DNA of 64,000 nt. Origin: Antarcticirhabdus aurantiaca. Lineage in GTDB: Bacteria; Pseudomonadota; Alphaproteobacteria; Rhizobiales; Rhizobiaceae. The notes under the pieces were generated by a model. The model did not search any database. It was given only the letters and a program-made list of their open reading frames with translations, and was not told the DNA's origin. Every line of letters starts with the position of its first letter. The first letter of the stretch is position 1. Location: positions 62,001-126,000 of the forward strand of contig NZ_VTOM01000015.1 in assembly GCF_009765365.1 (NCBI RefSeq), given 5' to 3'. Shown here piece after piece: positions 1 through 8,951 of the stretch. The position numbers and the translations under genes are program-made.

Positions 1-1
1 G

Positions 2-151
2 CCGATGCTGGCGAGCATGGTCCTGGCGCGGCTCCTGGCAAGCGGACGGCGCCTCGTGCTGTGCGATCCGGAGCGGCTGGATCCGGCGAGGCCCCTGCCC
101 GGCACGCTCGACCCCTTCACCCTGCGCTTCGCGCTCCCCGCCGGCGCGTGA
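2..151 (+). CDS. C-terminal fragment of an unidentified protein
   Basis: This is an open frame running in from the window edge and ending at TGA 149-151, so only the last 49 residues are visible. They begin PMLASMVLARLLASG and end FTLRFALPAGA. An alternation of hydrophobic residues, then a charged or proline-rich loop, then a short beta-like tail could fit the end of a cytochrome P450, but the cysteine heme loop would lie outside the window, so no function is assigned. The next gene is convergent and ends 25 bp away. Confidence 0.5.
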   Translation, partial: PMLASMVLARLLASGRRLVLCDPERLDPARPLPGTLDPFTLRFALPAGA

Positions 152-176
152 GGGGCGAGGCATCGAGGGTGGCGCG

Positions 177-740
177 TCAGATCTCGCGGACGATGCGGGC
201 CGGATTGCCGGCCGCGACGACGTGCGCCGGGATCGACTTCGTCACCACGCTGCCCGCCCCGATCACCGTGTCGCGCCCGATCGTCACGCCCGGGCAGAGG
301 ATCGCGCCGCCCCCGATCCAGCAGCCGTCCTCGATCGTCACCGGCAGCGCCCATTCTGTGCCGGTGCGGCGCGCGGCAGGGTCGATCGGGTGGACGGGCT
401 TGTAGATCTGGACGCGCGGGCCGATCTGAACGTCCTCGCCGATCACCACGCGGTTGCAGTCGAGGAAGTAACAGTCGCCGTTCACGAAGGAGCGCGCGCC
501 GAGAAAAACGTTGCACCCGTAGTCGCAGCGGAACGGGGCCTTGAGGACGGCGCCCTCGCCCATGCCGCCGAGAAGGGTTCGCAGGAGCGCCTGCCCCTCG
601 TCGAACCGGTCGAAGGGAAGGCCGTTGAACCGGTGCAGCAGATCCTGCGCGCGGTGGTGGTCGCGGCCGAGTTCCTCGTCGAAAGGCGAGTAGGCCTCGC
701 CCGCCAGCATCAGTTCCTTGTTGCTCCGCGCGCCGTTCAT
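177..740 (-). CDS. Sugar O-acetyltransferase (maltose/galactoside acetyltransferase family)
   Basis: A 187-residue left-handed beta-helix acyltransferase that would move an acetyl group from acetyl-CoA to a sugar hydroxyl in the cytoplasm. The N-terminus [20 protein letters not shown] matches the short helical start of the Maa/LacA/NodL family ([10 protein letters not shown]). The C-terminal half carries hexapeptide repeats such as [30 protein letters not shown] and [14 protein letters not shown], and ends [10 protein letters not shown], the usual family ending. The start is the ATG at 738-740, which has GAGGG about 9 nt upstream; the open frame reaches further upstream without a better site. 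The exact acceptor sugar is unknown. The divergent GH13 enzyme suggests a carbohydrate context. Confidence 0.88.
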   Translation of the reverse strand: MNGARSNKELMLAGEAYSPFDEELGRDHHRAQDLLHRFNGLPFDRFDEGQALLRTLLGGMGEGAVLKAPFRCDYGCNVFLGARSFVNGDCYFLDCNRVVIGEDVQIGPRVQIYKPVHPIDPAARRTGTEWALPVTIEDGCWIGGGAILCPGVTIGRDTVIGAGSVVTKSIPAHVVAAGNPARIVREI

Positions 741-901
741 GCCACATCCCTCGTTCTGCCGGTCCCGCATCCGAGATCGGGCATGTCCGCGCGCCGTCGA
801 GGGGAGCCCGATCGGGCTTCGGCGCGGGCGGGCGGAAACATCGGGGAGCGGGCGCGTTGGATGGCCTGCCAACGAACGAGAGCGAGGGGACGACGATCGT
901 C

Positions 902-2983
902 ATGACAGAACCGGCCGCCACCGCCACCACCACGCAGGCCGTCGAGGACCTCGTCGCGCTGTCCATGCTGCACCAAGCGCGCAAGTTCGCGGAAACCTAT
1001 GGCGGCCAGGGCCGGCTCTGGCAGCGCCCCTATGCCGAGACGCGGCCGCGCGTCGCCTCGGCCATCGCGCCGGTCTGGTTCACGGCCTATCCGGCCTCCG
1101 TCATCACGCGTCCCGGCGAGTCGGTCCTGAAGACCCTCGGCGACCCGCTCCTCTGGTCGGCCCTCTCCTCGATCGGCGTGCGCGGCATCCACACCGGCCC
1201 GATGAAGCGGGCCGGCGGGCTCAAGGACGGGGTCTACACGCCGACCATCGACGGCAATTTCGACCGCATCGGCTTCGAGATCGATCCCGGCTTCGGCACC
1301 ACGGAGGAGTTCGTCGCGATCAGCCGCATGGCCGCCGCCCACAACGCGGTGGTCATCGACGACGTCATCCCCGCCCATACCGGCAAGGGGCCGGACTTCC
1401 GCCTCGCCGAGATGAACCATTCCTCCTATCCCGGCCTCTACCACATGGTGGAGATCCCGGAGGAGGACTGGGCCCTCCTGCCCGAGGTGCCGGAGGGGCG
1501 CGACGCGGTGAACCTGCCGCCGCCGGTCGTCGACACGCTCAAGGAGCGCGGCCTCATCGTCGGCCAGCTCCAGCGCGTCATCTTCTTCGAGCCGGGCGTC
1601 AAGGAAACCGACTGGAGCGCCACCGGTCCCGTTGCGGGCGTCGACGGCAAGGTGCGGCGCTGGGTCTATCTCCACTACTTCAAGGAGGGCCAGCCGAGCC
1701 TCAACTGGCTCGACCCCTCCTTCGCCGCGCAGCAGATGATCATCGGCGACGCGCTGCACTCGATCGACCACATGGGCGCGCGGGGCCTGCGCCTCGACGC
1801 CAACGGCTTCCTCGGCGTCGAACGGCGCATCGACGGCCCGGCCTGGTCGGAGAGCCATCCGCTGTCGGTGACCGGCAACGCGCTCCTCGCCGGCATGGTC
1901 CGCAAGGCCGGCGGCTTCTCCTTCCAGGAGCTGAACCTCACCGTCGACGACATCGCGGCGATGTCGAAGGGCGGGGCGGATCTCTCCTACGACTTCATCA
2001 CGCGCCCTGCCTACCACCACGCGCTGCTAACCGGCGACACCGAGTTCCTGCGGCTGATGCTGCGCACCGTCCACGAGTTCGGGATCGACCCGGCCTCGCT
2101 GATCCACGCGCTGCAGAACCACGACGAGCTGACGACGGAACTCGTCCACTTCTGGACGCTCCACGCCGACGACATCTACACCTTCGCCGGCCAGACCTGG
2201 CAGGGCCGCACGCTCCGCATGCACCTGCGCGACGTCATCCGCGAGCGCCTGTCGGGCACCAACGCGCCCTACAACCTGCCCTTCGTCACCAACGGCATCG
2301 CCTGCACGACGGCGAGCGTCATCACGGCGGCGCTCGGCATCTCGGACCTCTCCACCATCGACGAGGAGACGACGCGCCTCATCCAGAAGGTCCACCTGCT
2401 CCTCGCCATGTACAACGCCTTCCAGCCCGGCATCTTCGCGCTCTCCGGCTGGGACCTCGTCGGCGCACTGCCCTTGCCGCCGGAGGCCGTGTCGCACCTG
2501 ATGGGCGACGGCGACACGCGCTGGATCGAGCGCGGCGCCTACGACCTCACGGGCCAGAATCCGGACGAGGCGCGCTCGGCTGACGGCATGCCGCGGGCGC
2601 GCGCCCTCTACGGCCCGATCCCCGAGCAGCTCACGCGCCCGGATTCCTTCGCCTCGCAGCTCAAGCGCCTGATGGCGGTGCGCGACGCCTACGGCATCGC
2701 CGCGAGCCGCCAGACGGCGATCCCCGACGTGACGGCGCCCGGCCTCCTCGTGATGGTGCACGAGCTGCCGGACGGGCGCGGCACGCAGGTCACCGCCCTC
2801 AACTTCGGGCCCGAGCCGATCAGCGAGGTCGCGATGCTGCCGGGCACGCGGCCCGGCCCCGTGGTCGACATGATCGCCGAGACCATCGAGGGCGACCTCA
2901 AGGAGGACGGTGCCTTGACGATCAACCTCGACCCCTACGAAGGCCTGTCGCTGCGCATCGTCGGCGCCCTGCCGACGCTCTGA
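902..2983 (+). CDS. GH13 family trehalose synthase-like (maltose alpha-D-glucosyltransferase) protein
   Basis: A 693-residue alpha-amylase superfamily enzyme. The four GH13 motifs are visible: region I DVIPAHTG (154-161), region [11 protein letters not shown] with the nucleophile D299, region III FQELNL with the acid/base E343, and region IV QNHDEL with H407-D408. The TIM barrel is followed by a C-terminal beta domain (about 610-693). Rhizobial proteins of this length and motif set are usually named trehalose synthase or maltose glucosyltransferase, isomerising maltose and trehalose. That specificity is by family, not proved here. The ATG at 902 is preferred over ATG 857 because GAGGGG precedes it. 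It is divergent from the sugar acetyltransferase, and a hairpin follows the stop codon. Confidence 0.82.
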   Translation: MTEPAATATTTQAVEDLVALSMLHQARKFAETYGGQGRLWQRPYAETRPRVASAIAPVWFTAYPASVITRPGESVLKTLGDPLLWSALSSIGVRGIHTGPMKRAGGLKDGVYTPTIDGNFDRIGFEIDPGFGTTEEFVAISRMAAAHNAVVIDDVIPAHTGKGPDFRLAEMNHSSYPGLYHMVEIPEEDWALLPEVPEGRDAVNLPPPVVDTLKERGLIVGQLQRVIFFEPGVKETDWSATGPVAGVDGKVRRWVYLHYFKEGQPSLNWLDPSFAAQQMIIGDALHSIDHMGARGLRLDANGFLGVERRIDGPAWSESHPLSVTGNALLAGMVRKAGGFSFQELNLTVDDIAAMSKGGADLSYDFITRPAYHHALLTGDTEFLRLMLRTVHEFGIDPASLIHALQNHDELTTELVHFWTLHADDIYTFAGQTWQGRTLRMHLRDVIRERLSGTNAPYNLPFVTNGIACTTASVITAALGISDLSTIDEETTRLIQKVHLLLAMYNAFQPGIFALSGWDLVGALPLPPEAVSHLMGDGDTRWIERGAYDLTGQNPDEARSADGMPRARALYGPIPEQLTRPDSFASQLKRLMAVRDAYGIAASRQTAIPDVTAPGLLVMVHELPDGRGTQVTALNFGPEPISEVAMLPGTRPGPVVDMIAETIEGDLKEDGALTINLDPYEGLSLRIVGALPTL

Positions 2984-2994
2984 AACGACGCTGA

Positions 2995-3018
2995 GGCGGG
3001 ACGACGCGTCCTCCCGCC
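2995..3018 (+). terminator. Hairpin downstream of the GH13 gene
   Basis: The arms GGCGGGACG and CGTCCtCCCGCC face each other across a 3-nt loop, 11 bp after the GH13 stop codon. There is no T-tract, so this is a candidate weak or Rho-assisted terminator. Confidence 0.45.
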
Positions 3019-3234
3019 GAAAGGCGTCCCCGCATCGGGCGTCGAGAGGGACGAGGAGGGTCGCCGGCCGAACCTCGCGCGCCCGTTTGGGCGGAGCGCG
3101 TCGGCGGCCACGGATTTTCGCGCCCCGCTCTCCGCTTTCCAAGGCGACGAGGCCGCTATCCAAGCGGACCCGCCGCCATAGATAGCCGCCCTGCATCGAA
3201 GGCCGGACACGCCACGCCGAAGGAACGCACCGCC

Positions 3235-3633
3235 ATGGACATCATCCGAAACGGCTCGCGTCCCTCGGGCAAAGGTCCGGGCGAGTGGTTCACCGGCGCG
3301 GTTCGCGTCGACCCGCTCTTCTCCGCCAACGCGGCGCGACGCGGGGCCGCGGCGAGCGTGACCTTCGAGCCCGGCGCCCGCACGGCGTGGCACACGCATC
3401 CGCGCGGCCAGACCGTGATCGTCACCGCCGGGCTCGGCCTCGCCCAGCGCGAGGGCGGCCCGGTCGAGGAGATCCGGCCGGGCGACGTCGTCTGGTTCGA
3501 GCCGGGCGAGAAGCATTGGCACGGCGCCGGCCCGACCACCGCCATGACCCACATCGCCATCCAGGAAGAACAGGACGGCAAGGTGGTGGAGTGGCTGGAG
3601 CACGTGTCCGACGAGGACTATGCCGGCCGCTGA
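3235..3633 (+). CDS. Small single-domain cupin ((R)-mandelonitrile lyase-like)
   Basis: A 132-residue cupin. Motif 1 reads [17 protein letters not shown], giving the H-x-H-x3-Q metal site, and motif 2 is [12 protein letters not shown], supplying the fourth ligand histidine. This H/H/Q/H arrangement is that of small manganese cupins related to bacterial (R)-hydroxynitrile lyases, which often sit near alcohol dehydrogenases. The N-terminus [19 protein letters not shown] is the usual start for these proteins. An alcohol dehydrogenase follows 74 bp downstream on the same strand, so co-transcription is likely. The physiological substrate is unknown. Confidence 0.8.
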   Translation: MDIIRNGSRPSGKGPGEWFTGAVRVDPLFSANAARRGAAASVTFEPGARTAWHTHPRGQTVIVTAGLGLAQREGGPVEEIRPGDVVWFEPGEKHWHGAGPTTAMTHIAIQEEQDGKVVEWLEHVSDEDYAGR

Positions 3634-3707
3634 CCGGCCGGTCCAGAACGCATGGCGGCCGGGACGCTCCCACGTCCCGCCCCGCCGATCCATCACGAGG
3701 TAATCCC

Positions 3708-4772
3708 ATGTTCCGTTGCGAAGGCTTCGCCACCCCGGCCGCCGACCAGCCCCTGTCGCCCTTCTCCTTCGATCGCCGCGACGTCGGCGAGCGCGACGTG
3801 AAGATCGACATCCTCTATTGCGGCGTCTGCCATTCGGACCTCCACCAGGCCCGCAACGACTGGCAGAACACGGTCTATCCCTGCCTGCCGGGCCACGAGA
3901 TCGTCGGGCGCGTTTCCGCCGTCGGTCCGGCCGTGACGAAGTTCAAGGTCGGCGATCTGGCCGGCGTCGGCTGCATGGTGGCCTCCTGCCAGAACTGCCC
4001 GAACTGCGCCGACGGGCTGGAGCAGTACTGCGACAACGGGTTCGTCGCGACCTATAACGGCGTCGAGCCGCAGACCGGAGGGACCACCTTCGGCGGTTAC
4101 TCCGAAGCGATCGTCGTCGACGAGGGCTTCACGCTGCGCATCCCGGACAAGCTCGATCTCGCCGCCGTCGCGCCGCTGCTCTGCGCCGGCATCACCACCT
4201 ATTCGCCGCTGCGCCGCTGGAAGGTCGGGCCGGGCCAGAAGGTCGGCATCGTCGGGCTCGGCGGCCTCGGCCACATGGGCGTCAAGCTCGCCCACGCCAT
4301 GGGCGCGCACGTCGTCCTCTTCACAACCTCGCCGAACAAGGCGGAGGACGCCCGGCGCCTCGGGGCGGACGAGGTGATCGTCTCGACCGATCCGAGCCAG
4401 ATGGACGCGCATGCGAACAGCTTCGACTTCATCCTCGACTGCGTCGCGGCCGAGCACGACGTCAACGCCTACCTCAACCTCCTCAGGCGCGACGGCACGA
4501 TGTGCCAGGTCGGCGCGCCGGAGAAGCCGCTCTCCGTCGCCGCCTTCTCCGTCATCTGGAAGCGCCGCTCCTTTGCCGGCTCGCTGATCGGCGGCATCGC
4601 GGAAACGCAGGAGATGCTCGACTTCTGCGCCGAGCACGGCATCACCTCGGACATCGAGATGATCGACATCCACGACATCGAGGCGGCCTTCGCGCGGATG
4701 CTGAAGAGCGACGTGAAATACCGCTTCGTGATCGACATGGCGACGCTCAAGGGCGCCACGCAGGCGGCCTGA
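3708..4772 (+). CDS. Zinc-dependent NAD(P)-dependent alcohol dehydrogenase (YahK/cinnamyl-alcohol dehydrogenase type)
   Basis: A 354-residue medium-chain dehydrogenase/reductase. The catalytic zinc site is C41 in CGVCHSDLH with H63-E64 in PGHEIVG. The structural zinc lobe is C94, C97, C100 and C108. The Rossmann motif is GIVGLGGLGHMG. The sequence follows the YahK / AdhC group of broad-range aldehyde reductases, which usually use NADPH. The ATG at 3708 has ACGAGG 8 nt upstream. It lies directly after the cupin gene, consistent with a small aldehyde or cyanohydrin-handling operon. It is convergent with the helicase gene, 27 bp away. Confidence 0.9.
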   Translation: MFRCEGFATPAADQPLSPFSFDRRDVGERDVKIDILYCGVCHSDLHQARNDWQNTVYPCLPGHEIVGRVSAVGPAVTKFKVGDLAGVGCMVASCQNCPNCADGLEQYCDNGFVATYNGVEPQTGGTTFGGYSEAIVVDEGFTLRIPDKLDLAAVAPLLCAGITTYSPLRRWKVGPGQKVGIVGLGGLGHMGVKLAHAMGAHVVLFTTSPNKAEDARRLGADEVIVSTDPSQMDAHANSFDFILDCVAAEHDVNAYLNLLRRDGTMCQVGAPEKPLSVAAFSVIWKRRSFAGSLIGGIAETQEMLDFCAEHGITSDIEMIDIHDIEAAFARMLKSDVKYRFVIDMATLKGATQAA

Positions 4773-4799
4773 CCCGCCGGGGCGGGGCTCGCCGCCGGC

Positions 4800-7076
4800 T
4801 CAGGCGGCCGTGGGCGCCGGTGCCCGCGGCCGCGGATTGCGGCCCCGCCGCGTGCGGGGCTTCGAGGCGACTGCCCCGGCTCTGCCGCCGCGCATGGCGG
4901 AGAGCTTCACGAGATTGCGCTCGATCTCGCCGTTGAGCGCCGCGACGCCGTCGCGCACCTCGTCCTCGTCGGCGTAGACCTGCGGAAAGCGCTGGGCGAG
5001 CCAGAGCCAGGCGGTGGCGAGGTTGACGCCGTCCTCCAGGCGCTGGAGGTCGCCCGAGCGCAAGGGCGGCTTGGGCGCCCGATTGCCGGCCGCGTGCGCC
5101 CGCGCCCAGGTCAGCACCGTGTCCATGAACCAGGGATGGCGGAGCGACACCGGCACGACGGCATAGGACAGCCGGTCGAGAAGCGGCAGCGTGACGCCCG
5201 CGAGGCGCCGCGCCTTCTCGATCTCCTCGTCCATGTCGCCGATCTTGAGGTCGGGATGGTCCATGACGATGCGCGAGCGCAGAAAGGTCAGGACCTGGGC
5301 GAGATCGTCGGTTTCCAGGAACTCGGCGGCCAGCGCGACGCTCTCGCGGTTCGGACGCACGAAGGCGCGGCCCGTCAGTTCCTTCGGGGGCGTCGAGAGC
5401 GCGGCGCGGATCTTATCGACGCCGTGGGTGCCCCCGCCGATCACGCCGACCCAGCCCTTCTCGAACATGCCGAAGCGCCCGGCGCGACCGCCGATCTGCC
5501 GGATCTCGGAATGAAGGAGCCCTCGCCGACGGGTGCCGTCGAACTTGTCGAGGCTCGCCAGGAAGACGCGGGACACGGGAAGGTTCAGACCCATGCCGAT
5601 CGCGTCCGTCGCCACGACGACGTCGGCCTCGCCGCGCCGGAAGCGCGCGGCCTCGGCGCGCCGCACCTCCGGGCTCAGCGCGCCGTAGACGATCGCCACC
5701 TTCAGGCCGAGCCGGACGATCTCCTCGCGAAGCTCGTGGACGGCCGCGCGCGAGAAGGCGACGACGGCGTCGCCGCGCTTCAGGTCCGTCAGCGCGACCG
5801 GTCGCGGCCAGGCCTCGAGCGGGTTCTTGCGTTCCAGGATGCGGATCTCCAGCGGCTCGCCGAGGACGCCGGCGAGCCGCTCCACCACCGGGATCGCGTC
5901 GGGCGAGCCGGTCATCACCACGAGATCGGCGGGCGCGGCGAAGAGCGCCTGCGTCCAGGCCCAGCCGCGCTGCTCGTCGGCGAGCATCTGGATCTCGTCG
6001 ACGACGCAGACGTCGACGCGCCGGCCGACATCGATCGTCTCGATCGTGCGGGCGATGTGCGTCGCGTCCTCGGGCGCGTCGCGCTCCTCGCCGGTGATGA
6101 GGCCGGCGCGAAGCCCGGCCGCGCCCAGCGTTTCGCGGTGCTCGTGGGCGAGAAGCCGCAGCGGCGAGAGAACTTCCGCCGTCGGCGCCTCGATCGCGAG
6201 GCGCATGGCCTCGAAGGTCTTGCCGGAATTGGTCGGGCCGGCGAGGAACAGGAGCCTGCGCCCGATCGAGCGGGCGAGCGGGAAGAGGCTGGGATAGCGG
6301 TCGTAGCCCGTCGCCTCGGCGAAGCTCGCGCGGCGCCGGCTCTGGCGGCGGAGCGCCCGCATGGAGCCGAGCACCTTGTCGAACCACTTGTCGGCCGCGC
6401 GGCGCACCTCCTCCTCGCTCGGCGCCTGCGCGGCGAAGACGAAACGCTCGATGTCGGCCTGCGTCGCGGCCTTCAGGAAGGCGGCGGGGTCTTCGAGGTC
6501 GCGCGTGGCCTCGCCGAAGCGCCGCGCATAGTCCTGCGCGACGGCGACCAGCGCCGCGCGGCACGCAGCCTCCGTCTCGGCAGCCCGGTCGGACATGAAG
6601 TCGACGGCGGAGGCGACCTCCTCGTCCCGCAGCATCTCGTCGTCGGCGAGGCGCTGGCGCACGGATTTGGGCGCGCGCAGCCGCACGAAGGCCATCAGAA
6701 GCGTTTCCCGCGCCGCCGGGAAGATCGGCGCCAAGACGGGAACCTCGACTTCGAAGCCGACGAAGGTCGTATCCGCGCCGCGACGCACGCGCACCACGAC
6801 CTCGGCCCGGGCGGAGGCGATCCGGGCGATGCGCTCGGCATCGTCCTCGTCGGCGACGGGCGCGACCTCGCCTTCGGGGATCTGCAGGATGGAGCGGACG
6901 CGGCCGGCTGGAACGAGGATCGCCCGGCGCCGCCCGTTCTCGTCCTTCGAACGGTCGCCGAAGGGCACGTCGAGGGTGCGCACCAGTCCGGCCTCGACGA
7001 TCTCGAGGCAGCGCCCGAGCGAACGCCCCGTCAGGGCGGGAAGCATGCCGATGGGATAGCTGGTGGGCGGCTGCAT
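4800..7076 (-). CDS. Suv3-like DExH helicase
   Basis: A 758-residue superfamily 2 helicase. Walker A is AGPTNSGKT (279-287), motif II is DEIQ (360-363), and motif VI is QIGGRAGRFG (527-536). DEIQ and the long helical N-terminal region (about 130-250) are typical of the mitochondrial Suv3 RNA helicase family and its alphaproteobacterial relatives. The C-terminus ends in a basic Arg/Pro/Ala tail (TRRGRNPRPRAPAPTAA) that may bind RNA. Many rhizobial homologues are longer, so this is a compact version. The ATG at 7074-7076 has GGAG 8 nt upstream. The role is probably RNA unwinding in turnover, by inference. Confidence 0.85.
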   Translation of the reverse strand: MQPPTSYPIGMLPALTGRSLGRCLEIVEAGLVRTLDVPFGDRSKDENGRRRAILVPAGRVRSILQIPEGEVAPVADEDDAERIARIASARAEVVVRVRRGADTTFVGFEVEVPVLAPIFPAARETLLMAFVRLRAPKSVRQRLADDEMLRDEEVASAVDFMSDRAAETEAACRAALVAVAQDYARRFGEATRDLEDPAAFLKAATQADIERFVFAAQAPSEEEVRRAADKWFDKVLGSMRALRRQSRRRASFAEATGYDRYPSLFPLARSIGRRLLFLAGPTNSGKTFEAMRLAIEAPTAEVLSPLRLLAHEHRETLGAAGLRAGLITGEERDAPEDATHIARTIETIDVGRRVDVCVVDEIQMLADEQRGWAWTQALFAAPADLVVMTGSPDAIPVVERLAGVLGEPLEIRILERKNPLEAWPRPVALTDLKRGDAVVAFSRAAVHELREEIVRLGLKVAIVYGALSPEVRRAEAARFRRGEADVVVATDAIGMGLNLPVSRVFLASLDKFDGTRRRGLLHSEIRQIGGRAGRFGMFEKGWVGVIGGGTHGVDKIRAALSTPPKELTGRAFVRPNRESVALAAEFLETDDLAQVLTFLRSRIVMDHPDLKIGDMDEEIEKARRLAGVTLPLLDRLSYAVVPVSLRHPWFMDTVLTWARAHAAGNRAPKPPLRSGDLQRLEDGVNLATAWLWLAQRFPQVYADEDEVRDGVAALNGEIERNLVKLSAMRGGRAGAVASKPRTRRGRNPRPRAPAPTAA

Positions 7077-7142
7077 GAACGAACTCCGTTGCGCCGCCGC
7101 GATATAGCGCGACTGCGAAGCGAAAGCGCGCGGACGCTTGGC

Positions 7143-7226
7143 CGCCTCGAACCGTCCGGCAGCGCCTCGAACCGTCCGGCAGCGCCTCGAACCGTCCGGC
7201 AGCGCCCCGGACCGTCCGCTAGCGCC
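7143..7226. repeat. Short tandem repeat, 20-bp unit, about four copies
   Basis: The unit GCCTCGAACCGTCCGGCAGC occurs three times in exact tandem and a fourth time with several changes (from 7203). It fills the gap between the SDR stop codon and the helicase start region, and the last copy runs into the SDR stop codon. Confidence 0.9.
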
Positions 7227-7982
7227 TCAGATCGTGCGGCCGCCGTCGACTTCGAGGATCACGCCGGTGACGAAGGCGGCCTCGTCGGAGGCGAGATAAA
7301 GGCAGGCGCCAGCGACGTCCTCGGGTTCCGAGAGGCGGCCGAGCGGGACGGTCGCGATGAACTTCGCGCGGTTCTCCGGCGTGTCCGGCAGGCCCATGAA
7401 GCTTTCCAGAAGCGCCGTCGCGCCCATGACGGGAGCGACGCCGTTGACGCGGATGCCGCGCGGGGCGAGCTCGGCGGCGAGCGAGCGCGTCAGGATGTTC
7501 ACCGCGCCCTTGGAGCCGTTGTACCAGGTGAGGCCGGGCCGCGGGCGGATGCCGGCGGTGGAGCCGATGTTGATCATCACGCCGGCCCCTTGGGCGGTGA
7601 AGACCGGCAGGCTCGCCTGGACCGAATGGTAGATCGACTTGACGTTGATCGAGTAGACCCGGTCGAACTCCTCCTCGCTCACCTCCTCCAGAGGCTTGTT
7701 GCGGTGGGTCCAGCCGGCATTGTTGACGAGGATGTCGAGCTGCCCGCCGTGCCCGGCGGCGTGCGCGATGGCGCCGTCGAAGTCGGCGCGGCTCGTCACG
7801 TCGCCGCGGATGCTCGCGGCGGCTTCTCCGATCTCGCCGACGACGCGCGCCGCCCCCGCCTCGTCGAGATCCATGATCGTGACCCTCGCGCCCTCGCGGG
7901 CGAAGCTCCTGGCGATCGCCGCGCCAAAGCCCGAGGCCCCGCCCGTGACGAGGGCCGATTTTCCCGCGAGGCGTCCGGTCAT
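7227..7982 (-). CDS. Short-chain dehydrogenase/reductase (SDR) family oxidoreductase
   Basis: A 251-residue classical SDR. The cofactor motif is TGGASGFG (13-20), followed by NNAG (87-90). The catalytic tetrad is N113, S141, Y154 and K158 (YNGSK). The acidic D38 (MDLDEAG) after the second strand points to NAD(H) preference. The C-terminus VTGVILEVDGGRTI is typical of 3-oxoacyl-ACP reductase or glucose 1-dehydrogenase-like members. The substrate cannot be told. The start ATG has GGAG about 10 nt upstream. It lies downstream of the helicase and is separated from it by the tandem repeat. Confidence 0.88.
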   Translation of the reverse strand: MTGRLAGKSALVTGGASGFGAAIARSFAREGARVTIMDLDEAGAARVVGEIGEAAASIRGDVTSRADFDGAIAHAAGHGGQLDILVNNAGWTHRNKPLEEVSEEEFDRVYSINVKSIYHSVQASLPVFTAQGAGVMINIGSTAGIRPRPGLTWYNGSKGAVNILTRSLAAELAPRGIRVNGVAPVMGATALLESFMGLPDTPENRAKFIATVPLGRLSEPEDVAGACLYLASDEAAFVTGVILEVDGGRTI

Positions 7983-8087
7983 TTCGCAGTCACTCCGATC
8001 TGCTTCAGGAGGCCGAGATTAGGAGCAGCGCCCGGTGCTCCACAAGCTTGCCGCCCTCGCAACGCAAGAGGTCCGCTTGAAAGGACG

Positions 8088-8480
8088 TCAGTCGGCAGCG
8101 ACGAACTCGACCTTCATGCGGTCGGGGTCCTCGACGTACAAGGCGTAGTAGTCGTGTCCACCGTTCGCGAAGGGATAGGTCTCGTCGTAAAGCGTGGCTA
8201 TGCCGTTCGCGCGGCAATAGGCCAGCAGCTCGTCGACGAGAGCCCGGCTTTCGACCCTGAAGGCGAGATGATTGAGGCCGACGCCGCATCGATGGTAGCG
8301 CAGGGCGCGGTATTTGTCGGCAACCTGCACGAAGGTCAGGTAAGCGTCGTCATCGCGGCGGAGGGTGAAGCCGTCGCTCCAGCGTCCGGCTTCCTCGTAG
8401 CCGATCTTGGCCAGAATGCCCGACCAGAAGACATGCGAGGCCTCAAGGTCGGAGACGTAGATTTCGACGTGATGCAGCAT
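8088..8480 (-). CDS. VOC (glyoxalase/bleomycin resistance) family protein
   Basis: A 130-residue protein with two beta-alpha-beta-beta-beta modules. It starts MLHHVEIYVSDLEASHVFW and ends YVEDPDRMKVEFVAAD. Candidate metal ligands are the early His (LHHVEIYV), the His of LNHLAFRV and the Glu of MKVEFV. It has a good ribosome-binding site (GAGG, 7 nt). Two lines counted by hand give about 59 percent G+C, clearly below its neighbours, which suggests acquisition by transfer. The substrate is unknown. Confidence 0.82.
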   Translation of the reverse strand: MLHHVEIYVSDLEASHVFWSGILAKIGYEEAGRWSDGFTLRRDDDAYLTFVQVADKYRALRYHRCGVGLNHLAFRVESRALVDELLAYCRANGIATLYDETYPFANGGHDYYALYVEDPDRMKVEFVAAD

Positions 8481-8556
8481 TCGCTACCTCGATCCTCCAG
8501 CCTATTCGCTTGAGCGCCTCGCGAGCTTAGCCACTCACGCGCATCTGCGCACCGCT

Positions 8557-8887
8557 CTATTCGCCCGGACGCGCGAGGGCGCGCAGCGCGCGCCGGCAGA
8601 GCGTCTCGGCGGCCTGGACGGCGTGCGAGAGCGGGCGGTCGATCGGCTCGACTGGGTCGAACGGTGCGCAGGAAGGCCGGCTCGAAGGGTCAAGCGCGGA
8701 GCGTGCCGTTCAGCCTTTCGCGACGGATGGCATGGGCGGGAAGCACGGAGCAGCCGAGGCCGCGCCCGACCGGCGATCCGATCGTGCCGTCGGCCTCGAT
8801 CTCGATGGCCGCGAACGGCCGCCCCGCCGCGCCGGCCCGACGGAAACCGTTCGGGGAAAGGGTCCACGCCTCCCCGGCGCGCGCCAT
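8557..8887 (-). pseudogene. Remnant of a LysR-type regulator (effector domain only)
   Basis: On the minus strand, residues translated from 8887 downward read like the end of a LysR effector domain, including GRGLGCSVLPAHAIRRE. Translation then hits TGA at 8690-8692. Typical residues continue past the stop (PFEPAFLRTV) and then in another frame (DPVEPIDRPLSHAVQAAETL), ending at TAG 8557-8559. So at least one nonsense and one frameshift change are present. The DNA-binding N-terminal part is missing: only 64 bp separate this remnant from the divergent chrA start. It fits a decayed regulator of chrA. The rest of 8481-8951 holds nothing else that I recognise. Confidence 0.55.
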
Positions 8888-8951
8888 CGATGCTACCAAC
8901 CGGGCGACGGCCGAATCGCCGGATCGCCGGTCCGCAAGGAAGGTGCATGAG

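Noticed and set aside
1-151. Cytochrome P450 assignment for the first fragment
   Set aside because: The tail is compatible, but the heme-binding cysteine region is not in the window, so the name is not justified.
7143-7226. Possible CRISPR array
   Set aside because: The repeats are directly adjacent with no spacers, and no cas gene is in the window.
5094-8513. A plus-strand open frame of 1139 codons opposite the helicase, SDR and VOC genes
   Set aside because: It is antisense to three well-supported genes, is dominated by Arg/Ala/Gly/Glu in a way typical of shadow frames at high GC, and has no recognisable domain.
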